Assembly: GCF_009728935.1 (NCBI RefSeq)
Contig: NZ_CP034235.1
Location: 7,775,501 to 7,839,500 of the forward strand
Reading direction: 5' to 3'
DNA length: 64,000 nucleotides
Source of the DNA: Paenibacillus psychroresistens
Lineage (GTDB): Bacteria; Bacillota; Bacilli; Paenibacillales; NBRC-103111
Both the position numbers and the translations under genes were made by a program. Positions 17,501 to 25,496 of this stretch are shown one piece after another (within the stretch, counting starts at the first letter, position 1; every line of letters starts with the position of its first letter). The notes beneath the pieces are model-generated. The model did no database searches and was not told the origin of the DNA. It saw only the letters and a program-made list of their open reading frames with translations.

Positions 17501-17639
17501 GGACAAAAAAGCCGGGCGAAGATCAGGAATCGGTCTAGTTAATACCGATCGTCGCTTGAAGCAGCTTTACGGCAATGGGTTACAAATCCAGAGCACGCTC
17601 GATCAAGGGACTACAGTCACTTTTATAGTGAAGAAATAG
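14574..17639 (+). CDS. 7TM-DISM hybrid histidine kinase with two kinase cores and a receiver
   Basis: A 1021-residue membrane kinase. TM1 at about 7-27 is followed by an extracellular jelly-roll-like sensor (VPGTWNSTI, FGYGSYRLRL, ASSSELYVNGRLLAHSG), then seven hydrophobic helices at about 205-410 (7TMR-DISM). Next come a HisKA domain with NTSHELRNPLHGML (His near 439) and its HATPase (GTGLG-like TDTGIGM and VGLGLGLNICKQL), a receiver domain with VDDDPIN and IISDVMMPQ (Asp near 745) and KPVD, and finally a second LytS/HisK_3-type kinase module (AQIQPHFLFNTLNAI, His near 835; IQPLVENAIRHGI; ADDGIGM). No response regulator gene adjoins it. Start ATG 14574 or 14577. The ribosome-binding site is weak, and a 10-codon frame at 14545-14577 overlaps the start. 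Confidence 0.92.
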   Translation: MMTKKRIFLTIGCFFLILTVIRIIWILLQNTPDHVQAVKGEVDLRNWEFKDTHVLSLDGQWEFYPSILLLQSDKDKHTIPDDKVFINVPGTWNSTIANDKNPTFGYGSYRLRLLIQPDKDQLFSIRIPPIASSSELYVNGRLLAHSGKPAASEEQYIAGNVPYTVSFATDQSEIEIIIVTANYADRLTGGLFLPVKFGTDLAIDRAVGFSVGTQLAVCLLLLMHVIYILILYWVGARQKVLLSFAMLILCAIITILIDDDRLLPAWSTLNYEWTLKLYYLGYLGLATFLTQYAKGLLPEYASFRGFRWYTYFCGIYFLFALFLPVKTIMLTDALHTLVIVVPFFVLPTLLFRSARRGNEDAIYLLLGSTAITTNMVWGIIKNLGIIELGFYPIDIIACFVAFAAFWFKGYFRTSTQRAILTDQLQKADKLKDDFLLNTSHELRNPLHGMLNIAQTVLNSESRYDEGKNREHMMLLISVGKRMSFLLNDLLDLTMLKESRVRLQLKNLQVQTVAAGALDMLRFMTEGKPILLINNIPDTFPPVIADENRLIQILFNLLHNAVKFTKEGSITIDAQIIDGKAHIQITDTGIGMNLETLRRIFQPYEQGEVDQTESVVGLGLGLNICKQLVELHHGTLTVSSTLDQGSSFTLSLPLSMAPLQEVEPNHTELLSLVHLEAAAASSSITLEPKTALAADRPKILVVDDDPINLSILVSVLTEERYDIVTATSGTEAIALLDTREWDLIISDVMMPQMSGYELSRSIRERFSVSELPILLLTARNRPQDIDAGFLAGANDYVTKPVDTMELQSRVRALTEIKKSIHDRLRMEGAWLQAQIQPHFLFNTLNAIAALSEFDTDRMRTLLVEFGNYLQGSFDFRNSERVIPLKDELDLVRSYLFIEKERFEERLQVTWNIDESLVLSIPPLSIQPLVENAIRHGIMKRTEGGTIHIQIIDYGDYAEVTVADDGIGMDITAHKQLLDKKAGRRSGIGLVNTDRRLKQLYGNGLQIQSTLDQGTTVTFIVKK

Positions 17640-17664
17640 CGTCTCAACTAATTCGAACACAAAA

Positions 17665-17697
17665 AAAGCTTCCAGAGATAACTCTCTAGTAGCTTCT
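17665..17697. terminator. Bidirectional terminator between the kinase gene and rlmN
   Basis: An imperfect stem, AAGCT..CAGAGA/TCTCT..AGCTT, is flanked by an A-run on the left and TTCTTTATTTAT on the right. It lies between two convergent stops. Confidence 0.65.
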
Positions 17698-17711
17698 TTA
17701 TTTATCCCCTA

Positions 17712-18776
17712 TTAACCAACCGTAGCTTTTATTTGCTTACTTCTTAGCTGCCCACATGCTGCATCAATATCTGTCCCATGCTCAAGGCGTATCGTACAAT
17801 TGATATTTTGCTTTTTCAAAGTATCATAGAACGCCATCACGGATTCATGCTCACTTCTTTTATACTGGCTATGTTCATCCACAGGGTTATAAGGTATTAA
17901 ATTAACCTTAGCTAGTTCCCGCCGATCGCCAATTAGTGCGGTAAGCCCCAATGCATGCTCCCGCTGATCGTTCATGTCTTTGATAAGAATATATTCCAAC
18001 GTAACCCGCCGATTTGTTTTAGCTAAATAGTAATCGATGGATGCCATTAATTTCTCTAATGGGATGGCTCTGTTTATTTTCATAATCCGCGTTCGCAGCT
18101 CGTTATTGGGTGCATGTAAAGAAATCGCTAAATTCACCTGTAAATCCAAATCAGCAAATTCAATTATTTTATCGGCAAGGCCGCTGGTGGATACGGTGAT
18201 ATGTCTTGCACCTAGAGCAAGCCCTTTTTGATCTTTAACAATCTGCAGGAAGTCGACCAAATTCTTGAAATTATCAAACGGCTCGCCAATCCCCATAACA
18301 ACAATATGGCTTACATTTTCATTAAGCTTTGCTAGATCGAGATGCTGCTGGACCTTCATAATTTGTTCGACAATTTCACCAGCGGATAAATCACGGCTTT
18401 TAGGCAATAAACCGCTCGCACAAAAGCTGCAGCCAATGTTGCAGCCGACTTGGGTCGTGACACAAACCGACAATCCATATTTATGGCGCATCAATACCGT
18501 TTCAATCAGATTGCCATCCTTAAGCTTAAATAGAAACTTAATCGTTCCATCCGCAGATTCCTGCTTCAAATGCTCATCTGAGGTTTGAATGACATAATGC
18601 TCAGCCAATAACTTCAGACACTCTGGATTTACATCGATCATCTCTGAGAATTCCGTTACCCGCTTCCGGTAAAGCCAATCCCAGACCTGGGCTGCGCGGA
18701 ATTTCTTATGTCCATGTCCCTCAAGCCACTCTGTTAATCTTTCAAGCGTTAATCCATATATGGAGTCCTTATTCAT
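17712..18776 (-). CDS. rlmN: 23S rRNA (adenine2503-C2)-methyltransferase RlmN
   Basis: A 354-residue radical-SAM enzyme that methylates C2 of A2503 in 23S rRNA and A37 in some tRNAs. The cluster motif CNIGCSFC lies near residue 115 inside CVTTQVGC...ASG. Other RlmN landmarks are [76 protein letters not shown] and the C-terminal [10 protein letters not shown], whose Cys is the methyl-carrying residue. [12 protein letters not shown] and the LHAPN segment place it with RlmN rather than Cfr. It is a stand-alone gene whose end faces a shared terminator. Confidence 0.95.
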   Translation of the reverse strand: MNKDSIYGLTLERLTEWLEGHGHKKFRAAQVWDWLYRKRVTEFSEMIDVNPECLKLLAEHYVIQTSDEHLKQESADGTIKFLFKLKDGNLIETVLMRHKYGLSVCVTTQVGCNIGCSFCASGLLPKSRDLSAGEIVEQIMKVQQHLDLAKLNENVSHIVVMGIGEPFDNFKNLVDFLQIVKDQKGLALGARHITVSTSGLADKIIEFADLDLQVNLAISLHAPNNELRTRIMKINRAIPLEKLMASIDYYLAKTNRRVTLEYILIKDMNDQREHALGLTALIGDRRELAKVNLIPYNPVDEHSQYKRSEHESVMAFYDTLKKQNINCTIRLEHGTDIDAACGQLRSKQIKATVG

Positions 18777-19014
18777 GCTTTACCCTCTTTTCAAACTTAG
18801 AAAATCCGTTATCTTCAAAATTACACACCCGAAGCCTACAGTCTTTTTATTATCCCAAAAAATATTTATTAAAACAAGGGGCAAGCTCCATTACCACTCT
18901 ATTAGCCGAAAGGTAATATATGACTACAAGAATGAAGTTAAAACCTGCTAATTGAATAAGATAAACGAAACTCTCCATAATAAGCTAGTACCCATTAACG
19001 AATGGAGGACTTTT

Positions 19015-19206
19015 ATGATGGATAATCTCGAGAGTAATTATGACTGTGCCGATGCAGGCGGTGATCTCCATAAACTTAAGCAGGAGCTTGCTATGCATCG
19101 TGGACGCCCTATTGAAAACCAGCAGTCCCAAGAAATGATTAGTCGGCTTGAGAATCAAATTTCGTTCATCCTGAACAAGTGTGATATCAATCATTCGTCT
19201 GAATAA
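19015..19206 (+). CDS. Small hypothetical protein (63 aa)
   Basis: A 63-residue charged protein starting MMDNLESNYDCADAGG. It has a helical C-terminal half (LKQELAMHRGRP, SQEMISRLENQISFILNKCD). GGAGG at 19004-19008 sits just ahead of ATG 19015/19018, and a strong terminator follows, so expression is likely. The pairing of two helices with SQEM resembles the Spo0E-like phosphatase pattern (SQELD) only loosely, and I do not assign it to that family. An in-frame extension upstream to 18952 has no ribosome-binding site. Confidence 0.65.
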   Translation: MMDNLESNYDCADAGGDLHKLKQELAMHRGRPIENQQSQEMISRLENQISFILNKCDINHSSE

Positions 19207-19244
19207 GCGGATAACCGGTTACGATGTCATACACTCCAATTAGG

Positions 19245-19288
19245 AAAGAGACCCTATCTCATGTGATTGGGTCTCTTTTCCCTTTTTA
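19245..19288 (+). terminator. Strong rho-independent terminator
   Basis: AAAGAGACCC (19245-19254) pairs with GGGTCTCTTT (19269-19278), followed by TCCCTTTTTATTT. It ends the small gene at 19206 and lies just past the stop of the convergent gene at 19291. Confidence 0.85.
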
Positions 19289-19290
19289 TT

Positions 19291-19947
19291 TCATTTAAAG
19301 CGATCTGGGAATTGCTGAATAATGCCTTTGGTAAGAGTATCCGCCAGCACCGTTATATGGGCTTCGCCTTTATCAAAAGCTTCGATATCTGCATCCCAAT
19401 CCTTTTTGATCCTTGCAGTCGCAGCATCGGTAACTAACTGTAGATGCATATACAACAGCTCTTTCAGAACCTTTTCCGACCAATACGGGTTAGCGCTGCT
19501 GAGGAACTTCGCCAAATCATCCGCGTTTCTATACCAATCTTTATTGTATTTTTCCACATCCGCTTGATTTCCAGTTTTAGCTGCGTCTACTATTTTCCCA
19601 GCAAGTAGAATGTGCTCTTTCAACAGCTCAGCTAGTTTGTTGCCCGCTGCCTCTCCATAATAAGGCTTTATCGCATCGCCAATATCCTGTTGATTCTTCA
19701 AAAGCCTTGCCAGCACTTTTGCTTGATCATCCAAGCCTGCAACGGCGCTAACTATGTAGTTTCGCGTCCATAAAACATGGTCAAACCAAAGCTTTCTCAT
19801 GCTTGCTTTAAGCTGAACCATCGATTGGGTCATACACTGCTTGTGCTTGGCAGCTTGAACGTTATCTTGGGCTTCAGCTTTTAATGGGGTCACACTGACA
19901 ATGAGGAACATAGCCAAAAAGGTTAGCTTCAACAATACTATTTTCAA
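19291..19947 (-). CDS. Secreted helical protein of unknown function
   Basis: A 218-residue protein with a signal peptide (IVLLKLTFLAMFLIVSVTP, cut near KAEA). The mature part is all-helical, with conserved-looking stretches MRKLWFDHVLWTRNYIVSA, LLKNQQDIGDAIKPYYG, LLKEHILLAGKIVDAAK, YNKDWYRNADDLAKFL and DWDADIEAFDKGEAHI. I recall similar proteins in Paenibacillus and soil bacteria, some labelled glycosyltransferase, apparently in error because no such fold is visible. Paired His/Glu positions (FDHVLW, KEHI, YMHL, EAHI) would allow metal or haem binding in a four-helix bundle, but that is inference. Confidence 0.72.
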   Translation of the reverse strand: MKIVLLKLTFLAMFLIVSVTPLKAEAQDNVQAAKHKQCMTQSMVQLKASMRKLWFDHVLWTRNYIVSAVAGLDDQAKVLARLLKNQQDIGDAIKPYYGEAAGNKLAELLKEHILLAGKIVDAAKTGNQADVEKYNKDWYRNADDLAKFLSSANPYWSEKVLKELLYMHLQLVTDAATARIKKDWDADIEAFDKGEAHITVLADTLTKGIIQQFPDRFK

Positions 19948-20151
19948 ATATACCTTCTCCTTCTAAACACGAATTGGACTTACGTCCTGTTATATTATGG
20001 ACAACCCGACTCATTTCATGCACGAGCGGTTTAGGACCTCATGTTTCAGCTTTAGCATTTATGTCTATACTTATTAGATGGCTTTTACGATCGGAGAGGA
20101 AATTGTCGAGTTAAAGAGAGGCTGGTTTCAACTAAACAACAGGAGGTAACT

Positions 20152-21354
20152 ATGCATATTGTTGAAGTCAATAATCTGACTAAGGTTTTCGGACAAGATC
20201 CCAAAAAGGCGCTATTACTGCTTGATAAAGGATGGTCCAAAAAGAAAATATACGAAGAAACAAAGCATACTATTGGTGTCAATAAGGTCAATTTAACCAT
20301 ACAGGCTGGAGAAATTTTCGTGATTATGGGATTGTCGGGAAGCGGTAAATCTACTCTGGTACGTCTATTAAATCGTCTTATTGAACCCACCGCTGGAACG
20401 ATTCTCATTGATGGGGAAAACATTGTATCGATGAACCATGAACAGCTTCGTCAAGTTAGGCGCAGCAAAATCAGTATGGTCTTCCAGAAATTCGCCTTGT
20501 TTCCACATAAAACAATCATTGAGAATGTGGAATTTGGGTTGGAGATTCAAGGTGGCTCCAAGATAGCCAATCGGCAGAAAGCTCTGGAATCTTTAGAACT
20601 TGTCGGCCTAAAAGGCCTAGAGGATAGCACTCCCGATCAACTAAGCGGGGGCATGCAGCAACGGGTTGGGCTGGCACGCGCTTTAGCGAACGATCCAGAA
20701 GTACTGCTCATGGATGAAGCGTTCAGCGCATTGGATCCTTTAATTCGTAAGGATATGCAGGATGAATTGCTGGAGCTCCAGGATAAAATGAAAAAAACTA
20801 TTATTTTTATCACCCATGATTTAGATGAAGCCTTGCGAATCGGTGATAGGATCGCACTCATGCGAGACGGCTCTATTGTCCAGATTGGAACACCGGAAGA
20901 GATATTAAAGAATCCAGCGAACAAGTATGTGGAAAGATTCGTAGAGGATGTCGATCTATCCAAAGTGTTAACGGCTGCCTATGTAATGCGCAGACCTGAA
21001 ACAATCACCCTCGAACGAGGACCTAGAGTGGCCCTGCAGCTAATGCAGGATAATGGGATTTCCAATCTGTATGTAGTGGACAGAGCAAAACGGCTTATTG
21101 GCGCCATTACTGCCGAGGATGCCGTTACTGCTGTTCGGGATGGTAAAACAATTGAGGATATTGTCATTCGGGACGTCCCTATAGTTCCCCCTGACATCCA
21201 TTTGAATGAATGCTTTGAACTTATCAGCAGCGCAAAAATTCCGGTAAGTGTGGTTGATGGAAATGGCCGATTACTAGGTATTATAGTTCGTGGTGCTGTC
21301 CTAGCTGCTATCGCAGGCACCCATGAGACCAGTGACAAGCAGGTGAACCCCTAA
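20152..21354 (+). CDS. opuAA: Glycine betaine/proline-type ABC transporter ATPase with CBS domains
   Basis: A 400-residue ATPase of the OpuAA/ProV type. It has the family-specific N-terminus (NNLTKVFGQDPKKALLLLDK, KSKKKIYEETK-like), Walker A GLSGSGKST, signature LSGGMQQRVGLARA, Walker B VLLMDEAFSALDP and H-loop FITHDLDEALR. Two CBS repeats fill the C-terminus from about 280, and in OpuA these sense ionic strength. It energises uptake of glycine betaine or related osmolytes. ATG 20152 is preceded by CAGGAGGTAACT. Its stop overlaps the next start (TAATG). Confidence 0.95.
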   Translation: MHIVEVNNLTKVFGQDPKKALLLLDKGWSKKKIYEETKHTIGVNKVNLTIQAGEIFVIMGLSGSGKSTLVRLLNRLIEPTAGTILIDGENIVSMNHEQLRQVRRSKISMVFQKFALFPHKTIIENVEFGLEIQGGSKIANRQKALESLELVGLKGLEDSTPDQLSGGMQQRVGLARALANDPEVLLMDEAFSALDPLIRKDMQDELLELQDKMKKTIIFITHDLDEALRIGDRIALMRDGSIVQIGTPEEILKNPANKYVERFVEDVDLSKVLTAAYVMRRPETITLERGPRVALQLMQDNGISNLYVVDRAKRLIGAITAEDAVTAVRDGKTIEDIVIRDVPIVPPDIHLNECFELISSAKIPVSVVDGNGRLLGIIVRGAVLAAIAGTHETSDKQVNP

Positions 21355-23093
21355 TGTTCATCAAAATCCCTTTGGATCGCTGGGTTGAATCCATCATCAG
21401 CTGGTTAAATATCCACTTTGCCTTTCTCTTTGATTTCATCTCATCCATCATTAGCGGGCTTGTAGGCGGATTCACTTTGCTGTTTCATGCTTTTCCCGCT
21501 CTTATAGTTATCATCTTCCTAACGCTTCTTGCCTATTACTTCGGTAGATGGCGGCTTGCGCTATTTGCTGCGCTCGGACTGCTGCTTATCCTAAATCTAG
21601 GCTATTGGGAACCCACTATGGACACATTAGCATTGGTTTTAACCTCTGCCTTAGTTTCAATTGTTCTCGGACTTCCCCTCGGAATCTGGTGTGCCAGAAA
21701 TCACTCTATCCGTAGTACGCTGACCCCGCTGTTAGATTTCATGCAGACGATGCCGGCATTTGTTTACCTTATTCCAGCGGTTACTTTTTTCGGGCTTGGC
21801 GTGGTTCCAGGTGTTATCGCCTCGGTTATCTTCTCAATCCCGCCGACTATTCGTTTAACAAATCTCGGTATTCAGCAGGTACCTGCTGATTTAATCGAGG
21901 CTGCGGATGCATTTGGTTCAACCCCCTATCAGAAGCTCTTCAAAGTACAGTTTCCATTAGCTCTGCCGACTATATTAGCTGGCATCAATCAGACCATCAT
22001 GCTGAGCTTGTCTATGGTGGTTATTGCCTCCATGATCGGAGCTCAAGGTGTTGGAGCAGATGTATATCGGGCAGTGACTCAGCTAAAGACGGGACAGGGG
22101 TTTGAGGCTGGACTTGCTGTTGTAGTTTTGGCTATCTTGTTGGACCGCCTGACACAAAACGTCATTGGAAAGAAAAGAAAAGTGAACAAATCTTTCGCAT
22201 TAAAAAAACCACTGGTGATCACAGCCATAATCGCTTTCTGTGTAGTAGCATTCGTTGTAGGGATACAGAAGAAATCTCCTAGCTCAACAGGTGATTTTGT
22301 TGGTGAGCAGGTCGATTATAGCATTATAGGCATTGATCCCGGTTCTGGTTTAATGAAAGCTGCGGAAACCGCGCTTCAAAGCTATGATCTAACCTCTTGG
22401 AAGCTAATTGAAGGTTCAAGTACGGCAATGACTATCGCCTTGGACAAGGCCTATAAGGAAGGCAAGCCTATCATCGTGACCGGCTGGACACCACATTGGA
22501 TGTTTTCCAAGTACGAGCTTAAATATTTGGCGGATCCAAAAAACGTATTCGGCGGAGATGAGGAGATTCACACGATTGTACGTCTTGATTTGCAAGCTGA
22601 TCAGCCTTCGGCATACCAATTCCTCGATAATTTCGAGTGGAAGCCTGCCGACATGGAACAGGTGATGGTAAAAATTCAAGAAGGACAGAAGCCAGAGGAA
22701 GCAGCTTCACAGTGGGTGGAGGCTAACCCTGATAAAGTAAATGCATGGATCAAAGGTATTCCAAAAGCGAGCGGCAAAAAACTAAAGCTGGCTTATGTAG
22801 CTTGGGATTCTGAAATTTCCAGCTCCAACGTGGTTAAATGCGTACTAGAAAGTAAGCTTGGCTACCAAGTGGACATGCTTCAGGTCGAGGCTGGGCCGAT
22901 GTGGGCTGGAATTGCCAGCGGTGATGCTGACGCTATGGTTGCAGGCTGGCTGCCAACTACGCATAAAGACTATTATGAGAAGTTTAAAGGTAAATTCGAT
23001 GACTTGGGACCCAACATGATTGGAACCAAGCTTGGTCTAGTCGTTCCAAAGTATATGAACCTTGCTTCCATTGAGGACCTGATTCAAAAATAA
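21354..23093 (+). CDS. opuABC: Fused permease and substrate-binding protein of an OpuA-type osmolyte importer
   Basis: A 579-residue fusion. Residues about 1-280 form a ProW/OpuAB permease (LALVLTSALVSIVLGLPLG, DFMQTMPAFVYLIPAVTFFG, EAADAFGSTPYQKLFKVQFP as EAA loop, GQGFEAGLAVVVLAI). A hydrophobic helix follows (ITAIIAFCVVAFVVGI), then an OpuAC-like binding domain at about 310-579 (IIGIDPGSGLMKAAETAL, VTGWTPHWMFSKYELKYL, LAYVAWDSEISSSNVV, VAGWLPTTHKDYY). B. subtilis has these as separate OpuAB and OpuAC; the fused form is known from lactic acid bacteria. Trp residues in both halves of the binding site fit the aromatic cage for quaternary amines. It forms a two-gene operon with opuAA. Confidence 0.95.
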   Translation: MFIKIPLDRWVESIISWLNIHFAFLFDFISSIISGLVGGFTLLFHAFPALIVIIFLTLLAYYFGRWRLALFAALGLLLILNLGYWEPTMDTLALVLTSALVSIVLGLPLGIWCARNHSIRSTLTPLLDFMQTMPAFVYLIPAVTFFGLGVVPGVIASVIFSIPPTIRLTNLGIQQVPADLIEAADAFGSTPYQKLFKVQFPLALPTILAGINQTIMLSLSMVVIASMIGAQGVGADVYRAVTQLKTGQGFEAGLAVVVLAILLDRLTQNVIGKKRKVNKSFALKKPLVITAIIAFCVVAFVVGIQKKSPSSTGDFVGEQVDYSIIGIDPGSGLMKAAETALQSYDLTSWKLIEGSSTAMTIALDKAYKEGKPIIVTGWTPHWMFSKYELKYLADPKNVFGGDEEIHTIVRLDLQADQPSAYQFLDNFEWKPADMEQVMVKIQEGQKPEEAASQWVEANPDKVNAWIKGIPKASGKKLKLAYVAWDSEISSSNVVKCVLESKLGYQVDMLQVEAGPMWAGIASGDADAMVAGWLPTTHKDYYEKFKGKFDDLGPNMIGTKLGLVVPKYMNLASIEDLIQK

Positions 23094-23174
23094 CAAATAA
23101 GCTTAGCTGCACTATCAAATAGGCTTCCGCATACGATGAAAAAACTAATCCAATCGTATACGGAGGTCTTTGTA

Positions 23175-23906
23175 ATGAATCGGCCACATAATAACCTGAT
23201 TTTGTTGGATATGAAGCAAGCGGATGTAAATGGAGATGGAATAATCGATCATGTCTATTTATACGGCAACAAAGCAGATGACTCCTCTGGAGGATTCACT
23301 GATCACATAACTCTTATCATTCAGAATGGCCATTCCCATACTCAAACAACCGTTAACCTCCCGAATAATGCTGGCTATAACGGCAGGCTGTTCCTTGGCG
23401 ATTTCAATAAAGATAAAATAGCCGATATTCTAGTAACTATCGATTCAGGCGGAAGCGGCGGATATATCAGTGCTTATGTTTATTCGTTTAAAAATAACGT
23501 TTTACGTAGACTCTTCGATGTGGACAGCTATAATAGTTACTTTCAATTCGATGTGCATTTTGAAGACTACTATCGAGTTAGTATAAGAAGCCCTCAGCTT
23601 GATGTACTTTTTATATTGGACATTAGTAATAAAGGACATGATTATTTAGCCCAATATTACAATGAGAATGGAACGTTAAAAACACCGACCACAGGTGGGG
23701 TGCTTGCTCTAGGAGCGCTTTATCCGATTGCTACAGATTTGAAAACAATGAACTATGATTTACTAGCCTTGCAGCGAATCATTGGAACCGTTAATGCGGA
23801 CACACTTGGGTATGTCGAAAACCTTTTAACCTGGGATAACACTCATTTTATTCCCGCTAGATTAGCGGTTTCGATCCTTCCTTCTAAGTTGATTGCGCAT
23901 TATTGA
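23175..23906 (+). CDS. FG-GAP/VCBS-like repeat protein of unknown function
   Basis: A 243-residue protein without a signal peptide. It contains two calcium-loop-like FG-GAP motifs (ADVNGDGIIDHVYLYG and GDFNKDKIADILVTIDSGG), and its remaining sequence is beta-rich. Related proteins are frequent in Paenibacillus and Bacillus as cytoplasmic or spore-associated VCBS-repeat proteins without a defined role. ATG 23175 is chosen because CGGAGG precedes it. The longer frame from ATG 23136 starts inside an inverted repeat (ATACGAT/ATCGTAT) and has no ribosome-binding site. Monocistronic. Confidence 0.7.
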   Translation: MNRPHNNLILLDMKQADVNGDGIIDHVYLYGNKADDSSGGFTDHITLIIQNGHSHTQTTVNLPNNAGYNGRLFLGDFNKDKIADILVTIDSGGSGGYISAYVYSFKNNVLRRLFDVDSYNSYFQFDVHFEDYYRVSIRSPQLDVLFILDISNKGHDYLAQYYNENGTLKTPTTGGVLALGALYPIATDLKTMNYDLLALQRIIGTVNADTLGYVENLLTWDNTHFIPARLAVSILPSKLIAHY

Positions 23907-24008
23907 AATATTAATAAGAGATATACAAAATTCTTTAGCAAATTATTTGTTCTGCCGTGTTGATTTTGATAAACTAGGTACAAACTTATTTGTCTAAGGG
24001 GAATCATA

Positions 24009-25397
24009 ATGGATTATGTAAGCACGCGCGGAAAAGTTAAAGAAATCGGCTTCATGGATGCCGTTTTAATGGGATTGGCTGATGATGGGGGCCTCATTAT
24101 ACCCAAGCATATTCCACAAGTGACAACGGAAACACTTGGCAAGTGGCAGCAGCTATCCTACTCAGAGCTTGCTCTGGAAGTTTTTTCACTCTTCATCCAG
24201 GATGAGATCCCACGTAACGATTTAAAGGAATTAGTCGATAATAGTTATTCAACTTTTCGTGATCCAGCTGTAACTCCACTACACAAGCTCAACGATGAGT
24301 TATATGTACTTGAGCTGTTCCATGGCCCGACTTTTGCTTTTAAAGACGTTGCTTTGCAATTCTTGGGCAACCTGTATGGCTACATCTCACGTAAAACCGA
24401 TTCGATCATTCACATTCTCGGAGCAACCTCCGGCGATACAGGAGCTTCAGCAATTGAAGGTGTACGCGGCAAAGAGGGCATTCGGATTTGCATTCTTCAC
24501 CCCCATCAGAAGGTAAGCAAGGTGCAAGAGCTGCAAATGACAACAGTCGATGATGCCAATGTTTTGAATTTAGCTGTTGAAGGTACTTTTGATGACTGCC
24601 AACGTATCATTAAAGAGCTTTTCGCCGATGTGGACTTCAAGCACCGTTATCATTTGCGCGCTATCAACTCGATCAACATCGCTCGCATTTTGGCCCAAAC
24701 CGTGTATTATTTCTACGCTTACTTGCAGCTTTCCAAAGAAAACAAAACGGATAAGCTTAATTTCAGCGTTCCTACTGGGAATTTTGGCGATATTTTTGCT
24801 GGTTATCTTGCTCGTAAAATGGGGCTGCCGATCCATAAGCTCATTCTTGCAACTAACGAGAATAATATTCTTGAGCGATTTGTACGTGAAGGTGTATATG
24901 AACCCGGAGCCTTCCGCGGTACCTACAGCCCATCTATGGATATCCAAGTTGCCAGTAATTTTGAGCGCTATTTGTTCTACCTCTACGGAGAGGATGGGCA
25001 AGCTGTTTCAACGATTATGCAGCAGTTCAAAGATACAGGGCGAGTTGTTATCCCTGCTGACAAGCTCCAGCTCGTACAAGCTGACTTTGTTGGGTATAGC
25101 GTAGAGAATGAAGAGTCTTTAGATACCATCCGAACCTATTATGATAAATATAATTATTTGCTCGATCCGCATACAGCTTGTGGAGTTGCTGCAGCTGATA
25201 AAATAACTGCAGACAATGAAGTAACCGTTGCTTTATCAACCGCTCACCCTGCCAAATTCGATGAATCCATACAATTGCGCAGCATTGAACAGGTATTTCC
25301 ACAGCAAATTCAAGCCCTGTTCAATAAACCACAGTTTCAAACGGTTGTTGGAGGTACGAACAACGAAATCCAGGACCAGCTGGAGAAGTTTTTCTGA
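24009..25397 (+). CDS. thrC: Threonine synthase, long (E. coli/yeast-like) form
   Basis: A 462-residue PLP enzyme converting O-phosphohomoserine to threonine. Landmarks are the opening DYVSTRGKVKEIGFMDAV and GLADDGGLIIP, the PLP lysine in HGPTFAFKDVALQFLG (near 113), GATSGDTGASAIEG, HPHQKVSKVQELQM, FSVPTGNFGDIFAGYLARKM and LDPHTACGVAA. The length and the N-terminal helical domain mark the long class, unlike the roughly 350-residue B. subtilis ThrC. No hom or thrB lies next to it, so a second, operonic copy may exist elsewhere. The ribosome-binding site is AAGGGG, and a terminator follows. Confidence 0.95.
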   Translation: MDYVSTRGKVKEIGFMDAVLMGLADDGGLIIPKHIPQVTTETLGKWQQLSYSELALEVFSLFIQDEIPRNDLKELVDNSYSTFRDPAVTPLHKLNDELYVLELFHGPTFAFKDVALQFLGNLYGYISRKTDSIIHILGATSGDTGASAIEGVRGKEGIRICILHPHQKVSKVQELQMTTVDDANVLNLAVEGTFDDCQRIIKELFADVDFKHRYHLRAINSINIARILAQTVYYFYAYLQLSKENKTDKLNFSVPTGNFGDIFAGYLARKMGLPIHKLILATNENNILERFVREGVYEPGAFRGTYSPSMDIQVASNFERYLFYLYGEDGQAVSTIMQQFKDTGRVVIPADKLQLVQADFVGYSVENEESLDTIRTYYDKYNYLLDPHTACGVAAADKITADNEVTVALSTAHPAKFDESIQLRSIEQVFPQQIQALFNKPQFQTVVGGTNNEIQDQLEKFF

Positions 25398-25426
25398 AGA
25401 GGCTGATAAGTAATTACTGACAAAAA

Positions 25427-25459
25427 AAGAACCCTGACTGACTGAGGGTTCTTTTTTGC
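25427..25459 (+). terminator. Rho-independent terminator of thrC
   Basis: AAGAACCCT (25427-25435) pairs with AGGGTTCTT (25445-25453), followed by TTTTTT. An A-run on the left could let it serve the convergent gene too. Confidence 0.9.
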
Positions 25460-25496
25460 GAGCAAGGCATTTTCGATTTTTAGCTCATTTATTTGT

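Noticed and set aside
17712-18776. Cfr-type resistance methyltransferase
   Set aside because: Sequence landmarks ([33 protein letters not shown]) agree with RlmN, not Cfr.
18919-18954. 11-codon peptide MTTRMKLKPAN after AAAGG
   Set aside because: Too short to separate from chance; no attenuator or regulated gene follows directly.
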